A stretch of DNA of 35,314 bases from Cyanobium sp. CACIAM 14 (GCA_000708525.1 JMRP01000029.1:1-35314), one strand, 5' to 3'; shown: positions 1-7,508, counted from the stretch's first letter. Notes: generated by a model from the letters alone, not told the origin. Made by a program: numbers and translations.

Positions 1-410
1 GAGAGGTCGCATGTAGAGGATCTGGATATATCTGGTCCCAAGAATATGTATATGTGTGAGAGAACAGAGCAAGGGCAGTGCAGAGCGTCAGCAGAGCAGG
101 AGAACTCCGAGCATGGCTGCCGGCGCGTTGAATGGCGCTCTCGGGGGAGCAGCTGCAAAGGATGGGCTCGGGGCTTGAGGGCGACAAGGCACCCTTGAGA
201 GCCCCCATCCTCAAGGAGCCCCATTCCGATTGGGCAAGCTCTGCGGGGTGCCAGGGGGGTCCGTTCGTAGAGGCCAGACCAGCCGGTTCAGGGTGCTCCA
301 AAGGGTCCAGCAGGAGCGAAGGATGCTGCCTGCACAGTGAACAGAGCCTGCAGAGGCTGTGAGGGGTGGCCTGACAGCAGGGAAGCGAGTTGATCAGGAT
401 TCCTTATGTC

Positions 411-454
411 AGTAGTTTCCGGAATTCGTCGGAAATGGATGTCCGAAAACTACC
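411..454. repeat. Nested imperfect inverted repeat
   Basis: An outer pair of 13-base arms (411-423 and 442-454) matches at 11 of 13 positions when one is reverse-complemented. Inside it sits a perfect 6-base pair TTTCCG (416-421) and CGGAAA (430-435) around an EcoRI-type GAATTC core. This could be a protein-binding site or a cruciform. No flanking gene explains it. Confidence 0.4.
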
Positions 455-1035
455 GATGTTTTCCGTTTCTGTTGATGGGCATCAGCAGTCTACTGCTGGT
501 CAGCGGCTGGGCATCTCCATGAAGCCCTGGGGGATCGGCGCATGGGCTAGCATCCCTCTAGGCTTCATCCATACAACAGGTCATCACTAGGATGAGTGGC
601 TTGGGCGCCTGGAGCAGCACCTTCCGATGAGTGGCAACGAATAGCGCCCCCGCGAGAGACAACTCTCTTGTTGGCTCCTTGTAGAAAACAGGCACAAGTG
701 ACTATGTCCTGAGGGAGTGAAGCACATCGTTCACGAGCAGAGCATGTAGAGATAACTCTGAGTACTGCATGCAACAGGTGGTGCAACATGGGCATCCCAG
801 GTGCGTCGTTCGACCGATGGCCCCAGACTGCCCATTCTGGTCGGTGCCGCAGCAGCCTCAACAAGCCCTCCGCCTCTATGAGCCATTGCTCTGGCGAAGC
901 TGTGCCGAGAGATTCTGGCAGAGGGGGCAGTGGCGGCCATGGTTTTGACGTCGAAGCGCCGGCCCACCTTTAGCCAGCACGGGGGGCGGAGCCGTGGCGG
1001 ATCGTGATGGATAGTGACTGGTGGGTAACGGATGG

Positions 1036-1273
1036 GTGACGTCAAGAACCAAGCAGTAGCGGGGGCAGTGGTGAATGTGACGGTTTTTCCCAACCTCATT
1101 GTCCCCATACAGGGGGACTTACTCCTTGCCCACCCTGTCTGTCCCTACCTTCCTCTCCCGAGAAACATCTCAATAGAAGAAAAGCATCACATCCGTCACA
1201 ACCCTTGATCCGACTTGGATATTGACGTCACAGATGAATGCCGCACCCGTCACGCCGTGCCAGGATTCGTCAC
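1036..1273. repeat. Cluster of CGTCAC hexamers beside the primase gene (iteron-like)
   Basis: CGTCAC occurs on the plus strand at 1194-1199, 1226-1231, 1248-1253 and 1268-1273. As GTGACG it occurs at 1036-1041 and 1077-1082. Three of the plus-strand copies read CGTCACA. Six copies in under 250 bases is far above the roughly 0.1 expected by chance for a hexamer on two strands. The spacings of the right-hand copies are 32, 22 and 20 bases, close to two or three helical turns. The position directly beyond the 3' end of the replication gene suggests iterons of an origin, but this is inference. Confidence 0.4.
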
Positions 1274-1320
1274 ACCCCTTGCCACGAATCCCCCCCCCCG
1301 CTCGCAACTATGGCCCCTAG

Positions 1321-4300
1321 TCACGATGCCAGCGAATGGCCTCCAAGCTTCCGCTGCAGTGCATATCGAATCACTCCAGGGATCTCAGTGTCTTCACTTC
1401 TCCTCCGCGGACGAAGCATCGGGATCCGTGCCCCATCCCGTGTCCTGTAGGGGTGCTCGCTCATCATACCCGCCGGCAGCGGCAGACCCAACCGATCGCG
1501 CAACAGTTCCACCAGCGCGGTTTTGAAGCGCTTAAGAGACAGTTCCTTGCCTTTCAGCCCGCAAGACTCCATCCAGTCGCGGTAAGAGGTGTAAGCGAAC
1601 TTATATACCTTGAATCTCTGTGCATCGAGCTCGTAGTCCTCACCAGATGACATAGAGCCGATCTTGAGCTGGTGATATTTGCCGTACTCATTGGCGGTGT
1701 CATCGAAGATCAGATACTGCTCCGCCCAGTCCGCCAGCGGGTTGGTCAGCTCCGCATCGAACAGTGCATCCAGCTGAGCCAGCCCTCCGGGTTCCTCCAT
1801 CGCCTCCCTGGCCTCCTGGGGGTCCATGGCCAACACCCATGACACGACGGCCCCCAGCTCGTCCGCCAACTCGCCTTCCCAGTGATCGACTCGCCAGGAC
1901 AGCATGTCCCTCCGTTCCTCCAACGGGATGGGCTGATCAAGGTGGATACTCCTCCTTCGGTTGAACACCGCCGATGAGTCGTCCTTCGCCTTGACCGCTG
2001 CGTTCCCCACCAGTAGCACCAACCCGCGGAAGGTGAACTCGAACCGCTCGATCGAGTTCTTGCGCTCAGCCACGATGGTGTCCCCACCGGTGAAGGCCTT
2101 CAGTCGCTCCAGCGGTCCCGCATAGTCCTGACTCTCCGCAAACAGCAGCAGCGCCATCCCCCGCGCCTTGAAAGTCTCGAACCGCTGGTTCTTGTCTTCC
2201 ATGAGATGGAGCTGACTGCTGGCCGTACATTCCTTCCCAACAATTGCTTCCAGCAGCCGCGCCAGCACCGACTTCCCGGAGTCACCGACACCGGTCAACT
2301 CGACAAAGCCCTTGCCCCCCAGCCGCCGCAGCGCTTGTGAGCAAGCCGCCCGAAACAACCGCTGCTGATGCAGCTTTGGCAGCAACTGCTCGACGCAAGC
2401 GATGGTCTTCATGGGCAGTTCGTCCGGTCTGTACTCGTAGGGCAGCACCCAGGTGTTGCCGTACTTCCGGTCATGGGGCAGCAGCACTCCATCCGACAAC
2501 CTGACAACCCCATTCCGCATCGGCAGTACCCCGTGCTGCACCACAGGATCAAGGGACAGTGCCCGCCGCCCTGGGTGATCGCGCAACTCGGCGATCAAGG
2601 CCGTGGTCGCCTTGCTGTCAAGGGTCAGCTCGGTGCGCCATTGCATCGCCCCTACCCACCGCTGCAGAGGCTGCTCGATCGCCGTGCTCGCTTTACCCGG
2701 TAACGGTAACCAGCGATTACCCACCCATTCGTAGAGGCGATCCTCGGATCCCTCAACGACGAACCGCTCCTTGAAAACAGACCAGGCGATGGTGGCCTGA
2801 ACCGGGGTCTCCTGTTTACCGCAAGACCACTCCCACAACCACTTCTTTCTCTCACTATCCCATTTGCAGCACCTCTTCGCTCGATCCGCCAGCAGCAGCA
2901 GCGCCTCCCTTCCATGTCGTGTGAGGAAGGTGATCGGTGTATTCGCACTCGCGTCGGGGTCCAACCCACCCCGCGCCTCCGGCACCTCACAAGGCAGATG
3001 AATCAGCCGGGGCTCCCCACCACGGCCAGCAAACTTCAGTGCAATTTCTTTCAAGGCGTTCGGGACCTTCACCATCGCCCGGCTGCTCCAGCAGAGGAAC
3101 ACCGTCCGTCCCTTGAAGTCCTTGCCCTCCATCCCTTCAGCGCTGGCAAAAGCTGCAGCTACCAAGGCAGCCTTAGCCTCTTCGCTCTCCGCCCAGAACA
3201 CCGCTGTCCCCCAGTTGATTTCGGGGTTGCCGGTGACACCCAGAGCGGGAGCCTCCTCTTGAGTGGGCGCCTCCTGTGGAGGCGAAGCCACTGCCCCATC
3301 CTCCTGCTGCAGCCATGTTGAAGCCAGTGCTTTAGTCAGGGCCTGTTCCTCCTGCTTGGCATTGCGCAGCGCTACCTCAGCCCCCACCTGCTTGAACTTC
3401 GCCGCCGGTCGCCCCCAGCTCCCCTTGGCCGATTCCCCTGCATAGGCCCACCGAGTCGAAGGATCCACCTTCCCCGCGATCACATCTCCCAAGGTCAGAT
3501 CCGTCGGCGGGCTGAAGCTCTTCCCGCGGTGGCACACCACCACCACCCGATCGGTATTGTCGAAGATCGTGCAATCGGCGTCGGAATCGCGCCCACAGAT
3601 CGGGCAGGGATCTCCCTCGCCCGAATGCCACACATCACCTGCAGCGGCGCGTACCCGGCCCACCGCCTCGGACTCGGCTTTGGTGAGCTCCGGTAGCACC
3701 GCCTCAAGCTCCTCGATCGAGTAGCGCCGCTCGCGATCGGCTCCATCCAGGACCTGGGCATAGCCAATGGCCTTGCCGGCCCGCGGGTTCTCCGGCTGCC
3801 CCTTCTTCGCGGGCTTGCCGATGTAGAGCAATCCGGCCAGCCGCATCGGCTGCGACCTGCCCACTACCGCCGGGTCCGAGGGGAAGCCCGCATCGGTGGC
3901 CAGCTTCACCAGACGCCGGGCGGCCAGCTCCCCTCGCAGAGGATCCACTCCTTCGCTGAGCACCCAGTAGCTGTGGACGCTGTTCCCACCGGTCATCACC
4001 TGGAAGGTGGGCTCAGGCAGGCCCAGCACACTCCAGGCCGTGATTTGCCATTCGATCGGTTGATCGTCCCACTCAGCCCTGATCGACCTGACCTCGGTGA
4101 TCTCGTCCTTCTTATTACCGCCCGGATTTGGCAGCACAAAAACAGCAGCCCCGTGTAGCACGTACTTCGCCAGCTCTTGTGTGATGGTGTCCTCCAGACA
4201 TCGATCGCCCTCCTCGCCTTTGAAGCTGCGGCGCAGGTGAATGTCTTTCGGGTTGACGGGCACCGTTCGGAACCGCACTTCATCACGACTCAGACCCAGC

Positions 4301-4719
4301 AACTCGATGTGCCGCAGCGCCTCCTCAAGAATTATGTAAGGCTCCGGACTGAGGCCCCCTTCCTTTCTGGATTTCGCCCTTGCTGCGTCTCCCAACGGCA
4401 CATCCAAGACGGTGGGCACCAACGTGGCGGAGGGCATTTCTTTGTCTCCCGGCTGGGGGGCAACGTTCTTCGGGAGATCAATCCGGTCATTGGAGTCCAC
4501 CGGGTGAAGCCCCTTCGCTCTCCTTGCCCGGTTCGGCTGCACATCCGCCCGCAATGCCTCGGCGATGGCTGTCCACCCTTGAACGATGCTCTTGGGCTTG
4601 TTGTCTCCGGCAGTGTCGTGATCATTGCCGTCCTCGGTGTCCTCCTGTGGGCTGATACTGGGTCGCCCCATGGAGGCGTCCTCAGGAGCAGCCACGTTGC
4701 TTCGGATGAGGTCGTCCAT
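1321..4719 (-). CDS. Primase-helicase of a mobile element (AEP-type primase, zinc cluster, SF3 helicase)
   Basis: An 1132-residue replication protein. Residues 1-120 look disordered. Residues about 120-340 resemble an archaeo-eukaryotic (RepB/PrimPol-like) primase: an acidic AEWDDQP motif near 215 and an NSVHSYW (S-x-H) motif near 245. A cysteine cluster follows at about 371-398 (CPICGR ... CHRG) and is probably zinc-binding. The C-terminal part is a D5/P4-type superfamily 3 helicase: Walker A GVGDSGKS near 809, a Walker-B-like ALLLFAES near 852, and a motif-C-like LVLLVGN near 899. The start is supported by a strong GGAGGTGA ribosome site about 6 bases upstream, and overlaps the stop of a possible upstream frame (TGATG). 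Such proteins prime and unwind DNA for phage, plasmid and satellite replication. The domain reading is by motif only; confidence in a replicative primase-helicase is high. Confidence 0.88.
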   Translation of the reverse strand: MDDLIRSNVAAPEDASMGRPSISPQEDTEDGNDHDTAGDNKPKSIVQGWTAIAEALRADVQPNRARRAKGLHPVDSNDRIDLPKNVAPQPGDKEMPSATLVPTVLDVPLGDAARAKSRKEGGLSPEPYIILEEALRHIELLGLSRDEVRFRTVPVNPKDIHLRRSFKGEEGDRCLEDTITQELAKYVLHGAAVFVLPNPGGNKKDEITEVRSIRAEWDDQPIEWQITAWSVLGLPEPTFQVMTGGNSVHSYWVLSEGVDPLRGELAARRLVKLATDAGFPSDPAVVGRSQPMRLAGLLYIGKPAKKGQPENPRAGKAIGYAQVLDGADRERRYSIEELEAVLPELTKAESEAVGRVRAAAGDVWHSGEGDPCPICGRDSDADCTIFDNTDRVVVVCHRGKSFSPPTDLTLGDVIAGKVDPSTRWAYAGESAKGSWGRPAAKFKQVGAEVALRNAKQEEQALTKALASTWLQQEDGAVASPPQEAPTQEEAPALGVTGNPEINWGTAVFWAESEEAKAALVAAAFASAEGMEGKDFKGRTVFLCWSSRAMVKVPNALKEIALKFAGRGGEPRLIHLPCEVPEARGGLDPDASANTPITFLTRHGREALLLLADRAKRCCKWDSERKKWLWEWSCGKQETPVQATIAWSVFKERFVVEGSEDRLYEWVGNRWLPLPGKASTAIEQPLQRWVGAMQWRTELTLDSKATTALIAELRDHPGRRALSLDPVVQHGVLPMRNGVVRLSDGVLLPHDRKYGNTWVLPYEYRPDELPMKTIACVEQLLPKLHQQRLFRAACSQALRRLGGKGFVELTGVGDSGKSVLARLLEAIVGKECTASSQLHLMEDKNQRFETFKARGMALLLFAESQDYAGPLERLKAFTGGDTIVAERKNSIERFEFTFRGLVLLVGNAAVKAKDDSSAVFNRRRSIHLDQPIPLEERRDMLSWRVDHWEGELADELGAVVSWVLAMDPQEAREAMEEPGGLAQLDALFDAELTNPLADWAEQYLIFDDTANEYGKYHQLKIGSMSSGEDYELDAQRFKVYKFAYTSYRDWMESCGLKGKELSLKRFKTALVELLRDRLGLPLPAGMMSEHPYRTRDGARIPMLRPRRRSEDTEIPGVIRYALQRKLGGHSLAS

Positions 4720-5096
4720 CAGCGGTCACCTCCGATGGAAGAGCCTTCGGCGGCCTCGTCGAACGGTGACGGCCCAGCAGGTGACAGTGCCCTGCGCCGC
4801 ACAGGCACGAGTGGTACAACATCTCGATCACGCCACCGATTCCCGCCGCTAGCGCCTGCCCAGGCGGAGTCACTGATCCAGCAACCCATCAATCCGTAGG
4901 AGGGGATGCCGTGCCGCGGGTGACTGCTGTAGGCGAGTAGACCGCCTACTACAAGAAGGTCATGTGCAGAAAAGAGTGCCGGGAAAGCCATAACTAAACA
5001 CGATAGTTGCAGGGGGATGGTGCTCCCCGCCGTGGCCCTTCCATTTGAGCCCGAACTCGGTTCAGTTGCGCTCTCTAAAACCGTGCAACCGTGCAT
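4719..5096 (-). CDS. Possible small protein upstream of the primase gene
   Basis: This frame ends in a TGA that overlaps the primase ATG as TGATG, the arrangement expected for translational coupling. The first ATG (5096) lies inside the palindromic operator region, so the true start is more likely internal, for example at 4991 (90 codons) or 4889 (56 codons). Neither has a clear ribosome site. The C-terminal part is Arg- and Ser-rich and matches no family known to me. It may be a spurious frame. A second, 63-codon GTG-started frame at 4682-4873 in another phase competes for the same DNA. Confidence 0.25.
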   Translation of the reverse strand: MHGCTVLESATEPSSGSNGRATAGSTIPLQLSCLVMAFPALFSAHDLLVVGGLLAYSSHPRHGIPSYGLMGCWISDSAWAGASGGNRWRDRDVVPLVPVRRRALSPAGPSPFDEAAEGSSIGGDR

Positions 5097-5127
5097 TCGT
5101 GCTGACTGCGCACGGTTTGCACGGTTT
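5078..5127. promoter_or_regulatory. Palindromic double AAACCGTGC operator between primase and excisionase genes
   Basis: The left half holds AAACCGTGC (5078-5086) followed at once by AACCGTGC (5087-5094). The right half holds two GCACGGTTT copies (5110-5118 and 5119-5127), the reverse complement. The halves form an almost perfect inverted repeat of about 17 bases around a 15-base centre. A TATTAT box at 5127-5132, overlapping the last base, could be the -10 element for the rightward gene at 5186. A bound protein would then block that promoter. A further copy, AAACCGTGC at 6582-6590, lies just upstream of the integrase. Likely ligands are the excisionase-like protein, the integrase or a repressor. 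Confidence 0.6.
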
Positions 5128-5185
5128 ATTATCCTCCATCTGCAGATCCAATGGGCTCAAATATGTATGTGCCAATTCATCTGTC

Positions 5186-5485
5186 ATGCCTTCTTCTCTG
5201 ACGCCCACAGACGACATCACTCAGCTCTTCGATCTGATCAGTGCTCAGCTGAATCTGATCCAGGCGCGACTTGATCTCAAGCCCAGGCTCAGCAGCAGCC
5301 CCTGGCTGCCCCTGGCAGAGGCTGCTAGGGCCCTGCACTTTCCCAGCAGCCGTGCGCTGCGCGCCGCCATCAACCGCGGTCGCATCCCTACCCAGTTCGT
5401 GAGTGCCACAACCGGCGAGAGCGGCAAGCGGCGAACTCTCTACGTTGACGTCGAGGGTTTCGCCTCACATCTGCGCAACAAGTGA
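5186..5485 (+). CDS. Excisionase-like / helix-turn-helix DNA-binding protein
   Basis: A 99-residue protein. The chosen ATG begins MPSSLTPTDD; the frame is open further upstream to 5045, but that runs through the palindromic operator. Residues 1-35 are a probable helical lead. Residues about 36-95 resemble a MerR/Xis-type winged helix: SPWLPLAEAARAL (first helix), FPSSRALRAAINRGRIP (recognition helix and wing), then a YVDVEGFASHL end typical of excisionase-family proteins. It faces the integrase gene and the two coding ends overlap by 21 bases. The position beside integrase and primase suggests a role as recombination directionality factor or regulator. The family call is by pattern, not by a profile search. 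Confidence 0.65.
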   Translation: MPSSLTPTDDITQLFDLISAQLNLIQARLDLKPRLSSSPWLPLAEAARALHFPSSRALRAAINRGRIPTQFVSATTGESGKRRTLYVDVEGFASHLRNK

Positions 5486-6568
5486 CGCCATCGAGGCGCT
5501 GTCGAACCAGCGCTGATACAGCGATGTGTGCACCATCAACGAGTGCCCGAGGCTCTTGGCCGCCAGAGAAGGGCTGATCTGTGGGTTGTGAATCGCCCGC
5601 ACCGCCCAGGCATGGCGCAGGTCGTAGGCCAGAAAGGGCGCTCCGTATCTCTTCAGCGCCACCCCTAGCTGGGATCCCACCGTGCGGTGGTCCCGCTCCA
5701 GGTTGATGCCTGGGAGGCGCTTGTTCAGGAGCCCCCACCGCTCGATCCAGGCCTTGGGAAGGGGCAACCCCTGGCGAGCTCCTGTCTTGCCTCCCCTGAT
5801 CGCCACTAGCCCATTGCGCTGCACTTCGGCCATCAGCAGGGCCTCATGGGGCCGGGCGCCGTAGGTGGCGCAGACCCCAGCCACCCATTGCCAGCCCGAT
5901 GGCAGGGCATCCACCACCTCCACGATCATCTCATCGGCTGGGAGATCCCTCGGAGCTGGATCCTTCAGTGGGCTGTACCCCTTCCCCAGCTCCCTGAGCT
6001 GCTGCACCGCCTCCGGGCCGAGATCAAGGGCCTGGGCCACGGCCGTGGCCGCGATGGAGGCTCTTCTACGACTGCAGGTGCCAGCGGGCTTGCTTTCCAC
6101 GATCGCCTTCAGCGTCTCGATCCCCACCACCGGCTGCTCCAGCAGGGGCTGCAAAGGCAGGGCGTAGGTCGTTCGCCAGGAGACCTCGGAGCTGGGACCG
6201 CGCTTGCGCCTGCCCTGCCACCAGCTCTCGGTCCGTCGCAGGGCTTCGATGCCGCTGATGCCATTCACGGTGGCGGATGGGGCCTGCGTGGCCTGCAGCC
6301 AGCGGTCGAAGGGGAAAGGATCCAGCCCCATCCGATGCAGCTCCAGATCCCGCCCCAGCTCCTCAGCCAGCTGCCTGGCCTTGTCCACCCCATTGGGGTA
6401 GGGGAGAGACGTTGTGATCCGCCTCTGCTTCCAGCTCCCATCGGGAAGGGGGATCGTCGCCCGCAGCCGGATCCTGGAGCCCGAGGGCGACACCTCCAGG
6501 CTGACGGAGGAGCCAAGATCCCTCAGGGCCCTGTTCACCCGAGCCAGGTAGGGGTCCCGTGGAGCCAT
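5465..6568 (-). CDS. int: Tyrosine recombinase (phage-type integrase)
   Basis: A 367-residue integrase. Catalytic-domain residues are visible: Arg239 in YGARPHEALL, the beta-hairpin Lys in RGGKTGARQG near 258, Arg318 in YDLRHAW, His342 in SLGHS and the nucleophile Tyr351 in HTSLYQRW. The His-Tyr spacing of nine is canonical. The usual His of the HxxR box is replaced by Tyr315, a substitution tolerated in the family. The N-terminal 150 residues would carry the arm-binding and core-binding domains (IRLRATIPLPDGSW is a typical arm-binding strand). It would integrate and excise the element at the tRNA 3' end 130 bases upstream. No ribosome site is obvious at the ATG. Its 3' end overlaps the excisionase gene on the other strand. 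Confidence 0.93.
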   Translation of the reverse strand: MAPRDPYLARVNRALRDLGSSVSLEVSPSGSRIRLRATIPLPDGSWKQRRITTSLPYPNGVDKARQLAEELGRDLELHRMGLDPFPFDRWLQATQAPSATVNGISGIEALRRTESWWQGRRKRGPSSEVSWRTTYALPLQPLLEQPVVGIETLKAIVESKPAGTCSRRRASIAATAVAQALDLGPEAVQQLRELGKGYSPLKDPAPRDLPADEMIVEVVDALPSGWQWVAGVCATYGARPHEALLMAEVQRNGLVAIRGGKTGARQGLPLPKAWIERWGLLNKRLPGINLERDHRTVGSQLGVALKRYGAPFLAYDLRHAWAVRAIHNPQISPSLAAKSLGHSLMVHTSLYQRWFDSASMASLVAQM

Positions 6569-6574
6569 GGAGGC

Positions 6575-6635
6575 GTGCCTAAAACCGTGCCTACTTTGGC
6601 CCGAAAGTTGCCTGTTTGTGCCTAATGGGTGCCTA
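6575..6635. repeat. Four GTGCCTA direct repeats upstream of the integrase
   Basis: GTGCCTA occurs at 6575-6581, 6587-6593, 6618-6624 and 6629-6635, as two pairs with 12- and 11-base periods. A related GTTGCCTG lies at 6607-6614. An AAACCGTGC (6582-6590) overlaps the second copy. They lie between the integrase start and the tRNA 3' end, where arm-type integrase sites or accessory-protein sites of an attachment region are expected. Function is inferred. Confidence 0.55.
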
Positions 6636-6668
6636 GGACAGTGGGCGACGAATTGGACGGAAGAGTCG

Positions 6669-6693
6669 AAAACCCTGTGCTGGCAAGGGTTTT
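6669..6693 (-). terminator. Hairpin after the tRNA gene, possible terminator
   Basis: AAAACCCT (6669-6676) and AGGGTTTT (6686-6693) form a perfect 8-base stem with a 9-base loop, 6 bases beyond the tRNA 3' end. Read on the minus strand the stem ends in TTTT, so it could terminate the tRNA transcript. The GC part is short (three G-C pairs). It also lies where an integration site would extend past the tRNA. Confidence 0.45.
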
Positions 6694-6698
6694 GAGGA

Positions 6699-6723
6699 TG
6701 GGGGCCCCGGGGATCGAACCCGG
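6699..6723 (-). other. Presumed attachment site at the tRNA 3' end
   Basis: The T-arm and 3' acceptor strand of the tRNA lie nearest the integrase, the usual crossover segment for tRNA-targeting tyrosine recombinases. I looked for a second copy of this 3' end in positions 1-6600 and saw none, so the partner site is probably to the left of the window. The site is inferred from context. Confidence 0.35.
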
Positions 6724-6771
6724 CTCAGGCGAATTATGAGTTCGCTGCATTCACCAGATTGCTAGACCCCC
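6699..6771 (-). tRNA. tRNA with CAT anticodon (elongator Met, or Ile2)
   Basis: It folds as a full cloverleaf of 73 bases. The acceptor stem GGGGGTC pairs with GGCCCCC (one T-G pair) and the discriminator is A. The anticodon stem GCGAA/TTCGC has loop CTCATAA, so the anticodon is CAT (plus strand 6736-6738). The variable loop is CTGAG and the T-arm is CCGGG-TTCGATC-CCCGG. CCA is not fully encoded. The paired first base and the lack of three G-C pairs at the base of the anticodon stem exclude initiator tRNA. Elongator methionine is favoured. A lysidine-modified isoleucine tRNA cannot be excluded by eye. Confidence 0.93.
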
Positions 6772-6803
6772 TCACGTCGGCCAACCGCCGACGACCGACA
6801 GGT

Positions 6804-7385
6804 TCACCAGAGGCCCCGGATCGGAGGGGACCAGGTGGTGCTGGCCGGCTGCCGGACGTAGGTGGTCGCCGGGGCCGATCCGAGACTCGAACCGTAACCG
6901 TTGCCGATGTCGGAGGTGCGCAGGGGCATCGTGGGGCTCTGGTCGGTCACCATCACCGAGTAGGTGTTCTCCACGGCGGTGCCGTCCCAGACGATGTTCT
7001 GGTCGGGGAAGCCGAAGGCGACGATCTTGCCGCCGTCACGACCCGGGATCGACAGGCCGAGGGCATCGGTGATCTGGTGCATCAGGTTGATGCCCTGGGC
7101 GAAAGGAGGAGAAAAGCTGTAGTAGCGGCGCTCCATCACCTCGGGAGCGGAACTGGTGACGCCGCAGCGGGTGACCTCCACCGGGCCGGTGCCCGGCGCG
7201 CCCGCGGGTGGGGCCTCGAGAGTGGTGGTGCAGAGCACCGGACCGGCGAGGGCCGGAGCCCCGGGAGCCAGGATCGCGAGCGGAGCCAGGGCGGCCAGGG
7301 GAAGCAGGGCTGCGAGGGCCGCACGGGAGACGGGCGCCGATGGGGAGGCGGGAGGAACGGGCACTGCCAGGATCGGTGCAGTCAT
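6804..7385 (-). CDS. Exported protein of unknown function
   Basis: A 193-residue protein with a long hydrophobic Ala/Leu/Pro segment at about residues 22-47, ending in APALA-GP, which fits a signal peptide cleaved near residue 47. The mature part of about 145 residues has two cysteines (VLCTTT, VTRCGVT) that could pair, and reads like a small beta-rich secreted domain (ERRYYSFSPPFAQGINLMHQITDALG; FGFPDQNIVWDG). I do not recognise a characterised family. It may be a cyanobacterial periplasmic protein. It ends 32 bases from the tRNA 5' end and is divergent from pyrE, with about 120 bases between them. Confidence 0.75.
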   Translation of the reverse strand: MTAPILAVPVPPASPSAPVSRAALAALLPLAALAPLAILAPGAPALAGPVLCTTTLEAPPAGAPGTGPVEVTRCGVTSSAPEVMERRYYSFSPPFAQGINLMHQITDALGLSIPGRDGGKIVAFGFPDQNIVWDGTAVENTYSVMVTDQSPTMPLRTSDIGNGYGSSLGSAPATTYVRQPASTTWSPPIRGLW

Positions 7386-7508
7386 GGGGTCTTGCGGCCC
7401 CGGCTCAGGGGCGGTTTGCCCGCAGGTTAGCGACCTCCGACGGCCTCAACCATTGCTGACGGCCTCCACCATCCCGTTCCGCCCGTGCCCGCCGATCCGC
7501 CTCCACCG

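Larger units (their letters stand above)
1..1320. other. Gene-poor left flank rich in inverted repeats
   Basis: No convincing gene was recognised in these 1.3 kb. Open frames are short, overlap on both strands and have low-complexity or Arg/Ser-rich translations. The stretch holds several small inverted repeats: CCTTGAG/CTCAAGG at 193-216, a nested repeat at 411-454, and CAGCAG-TCTA-CTGCTG at 483-498. There are two copies of the palindrome TGACGTCA (1037-1044 and 1223-1230). A minus-strand frame around 565-975 has helix-like text (PEQWLIEAEGLLRLL) but no good start, and could be a decayed gene. The region lies downstream of the primase gene and probably belongs to the same mobile element. Confidence 0.5.

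Noticed and set aside
529-545. Possible left copy of the tRNA 3' end (GGGGGATCGGC)
   Set aside because: Only a few bases match the T-arm region and the match does not extend, so it cannot be called an att site.
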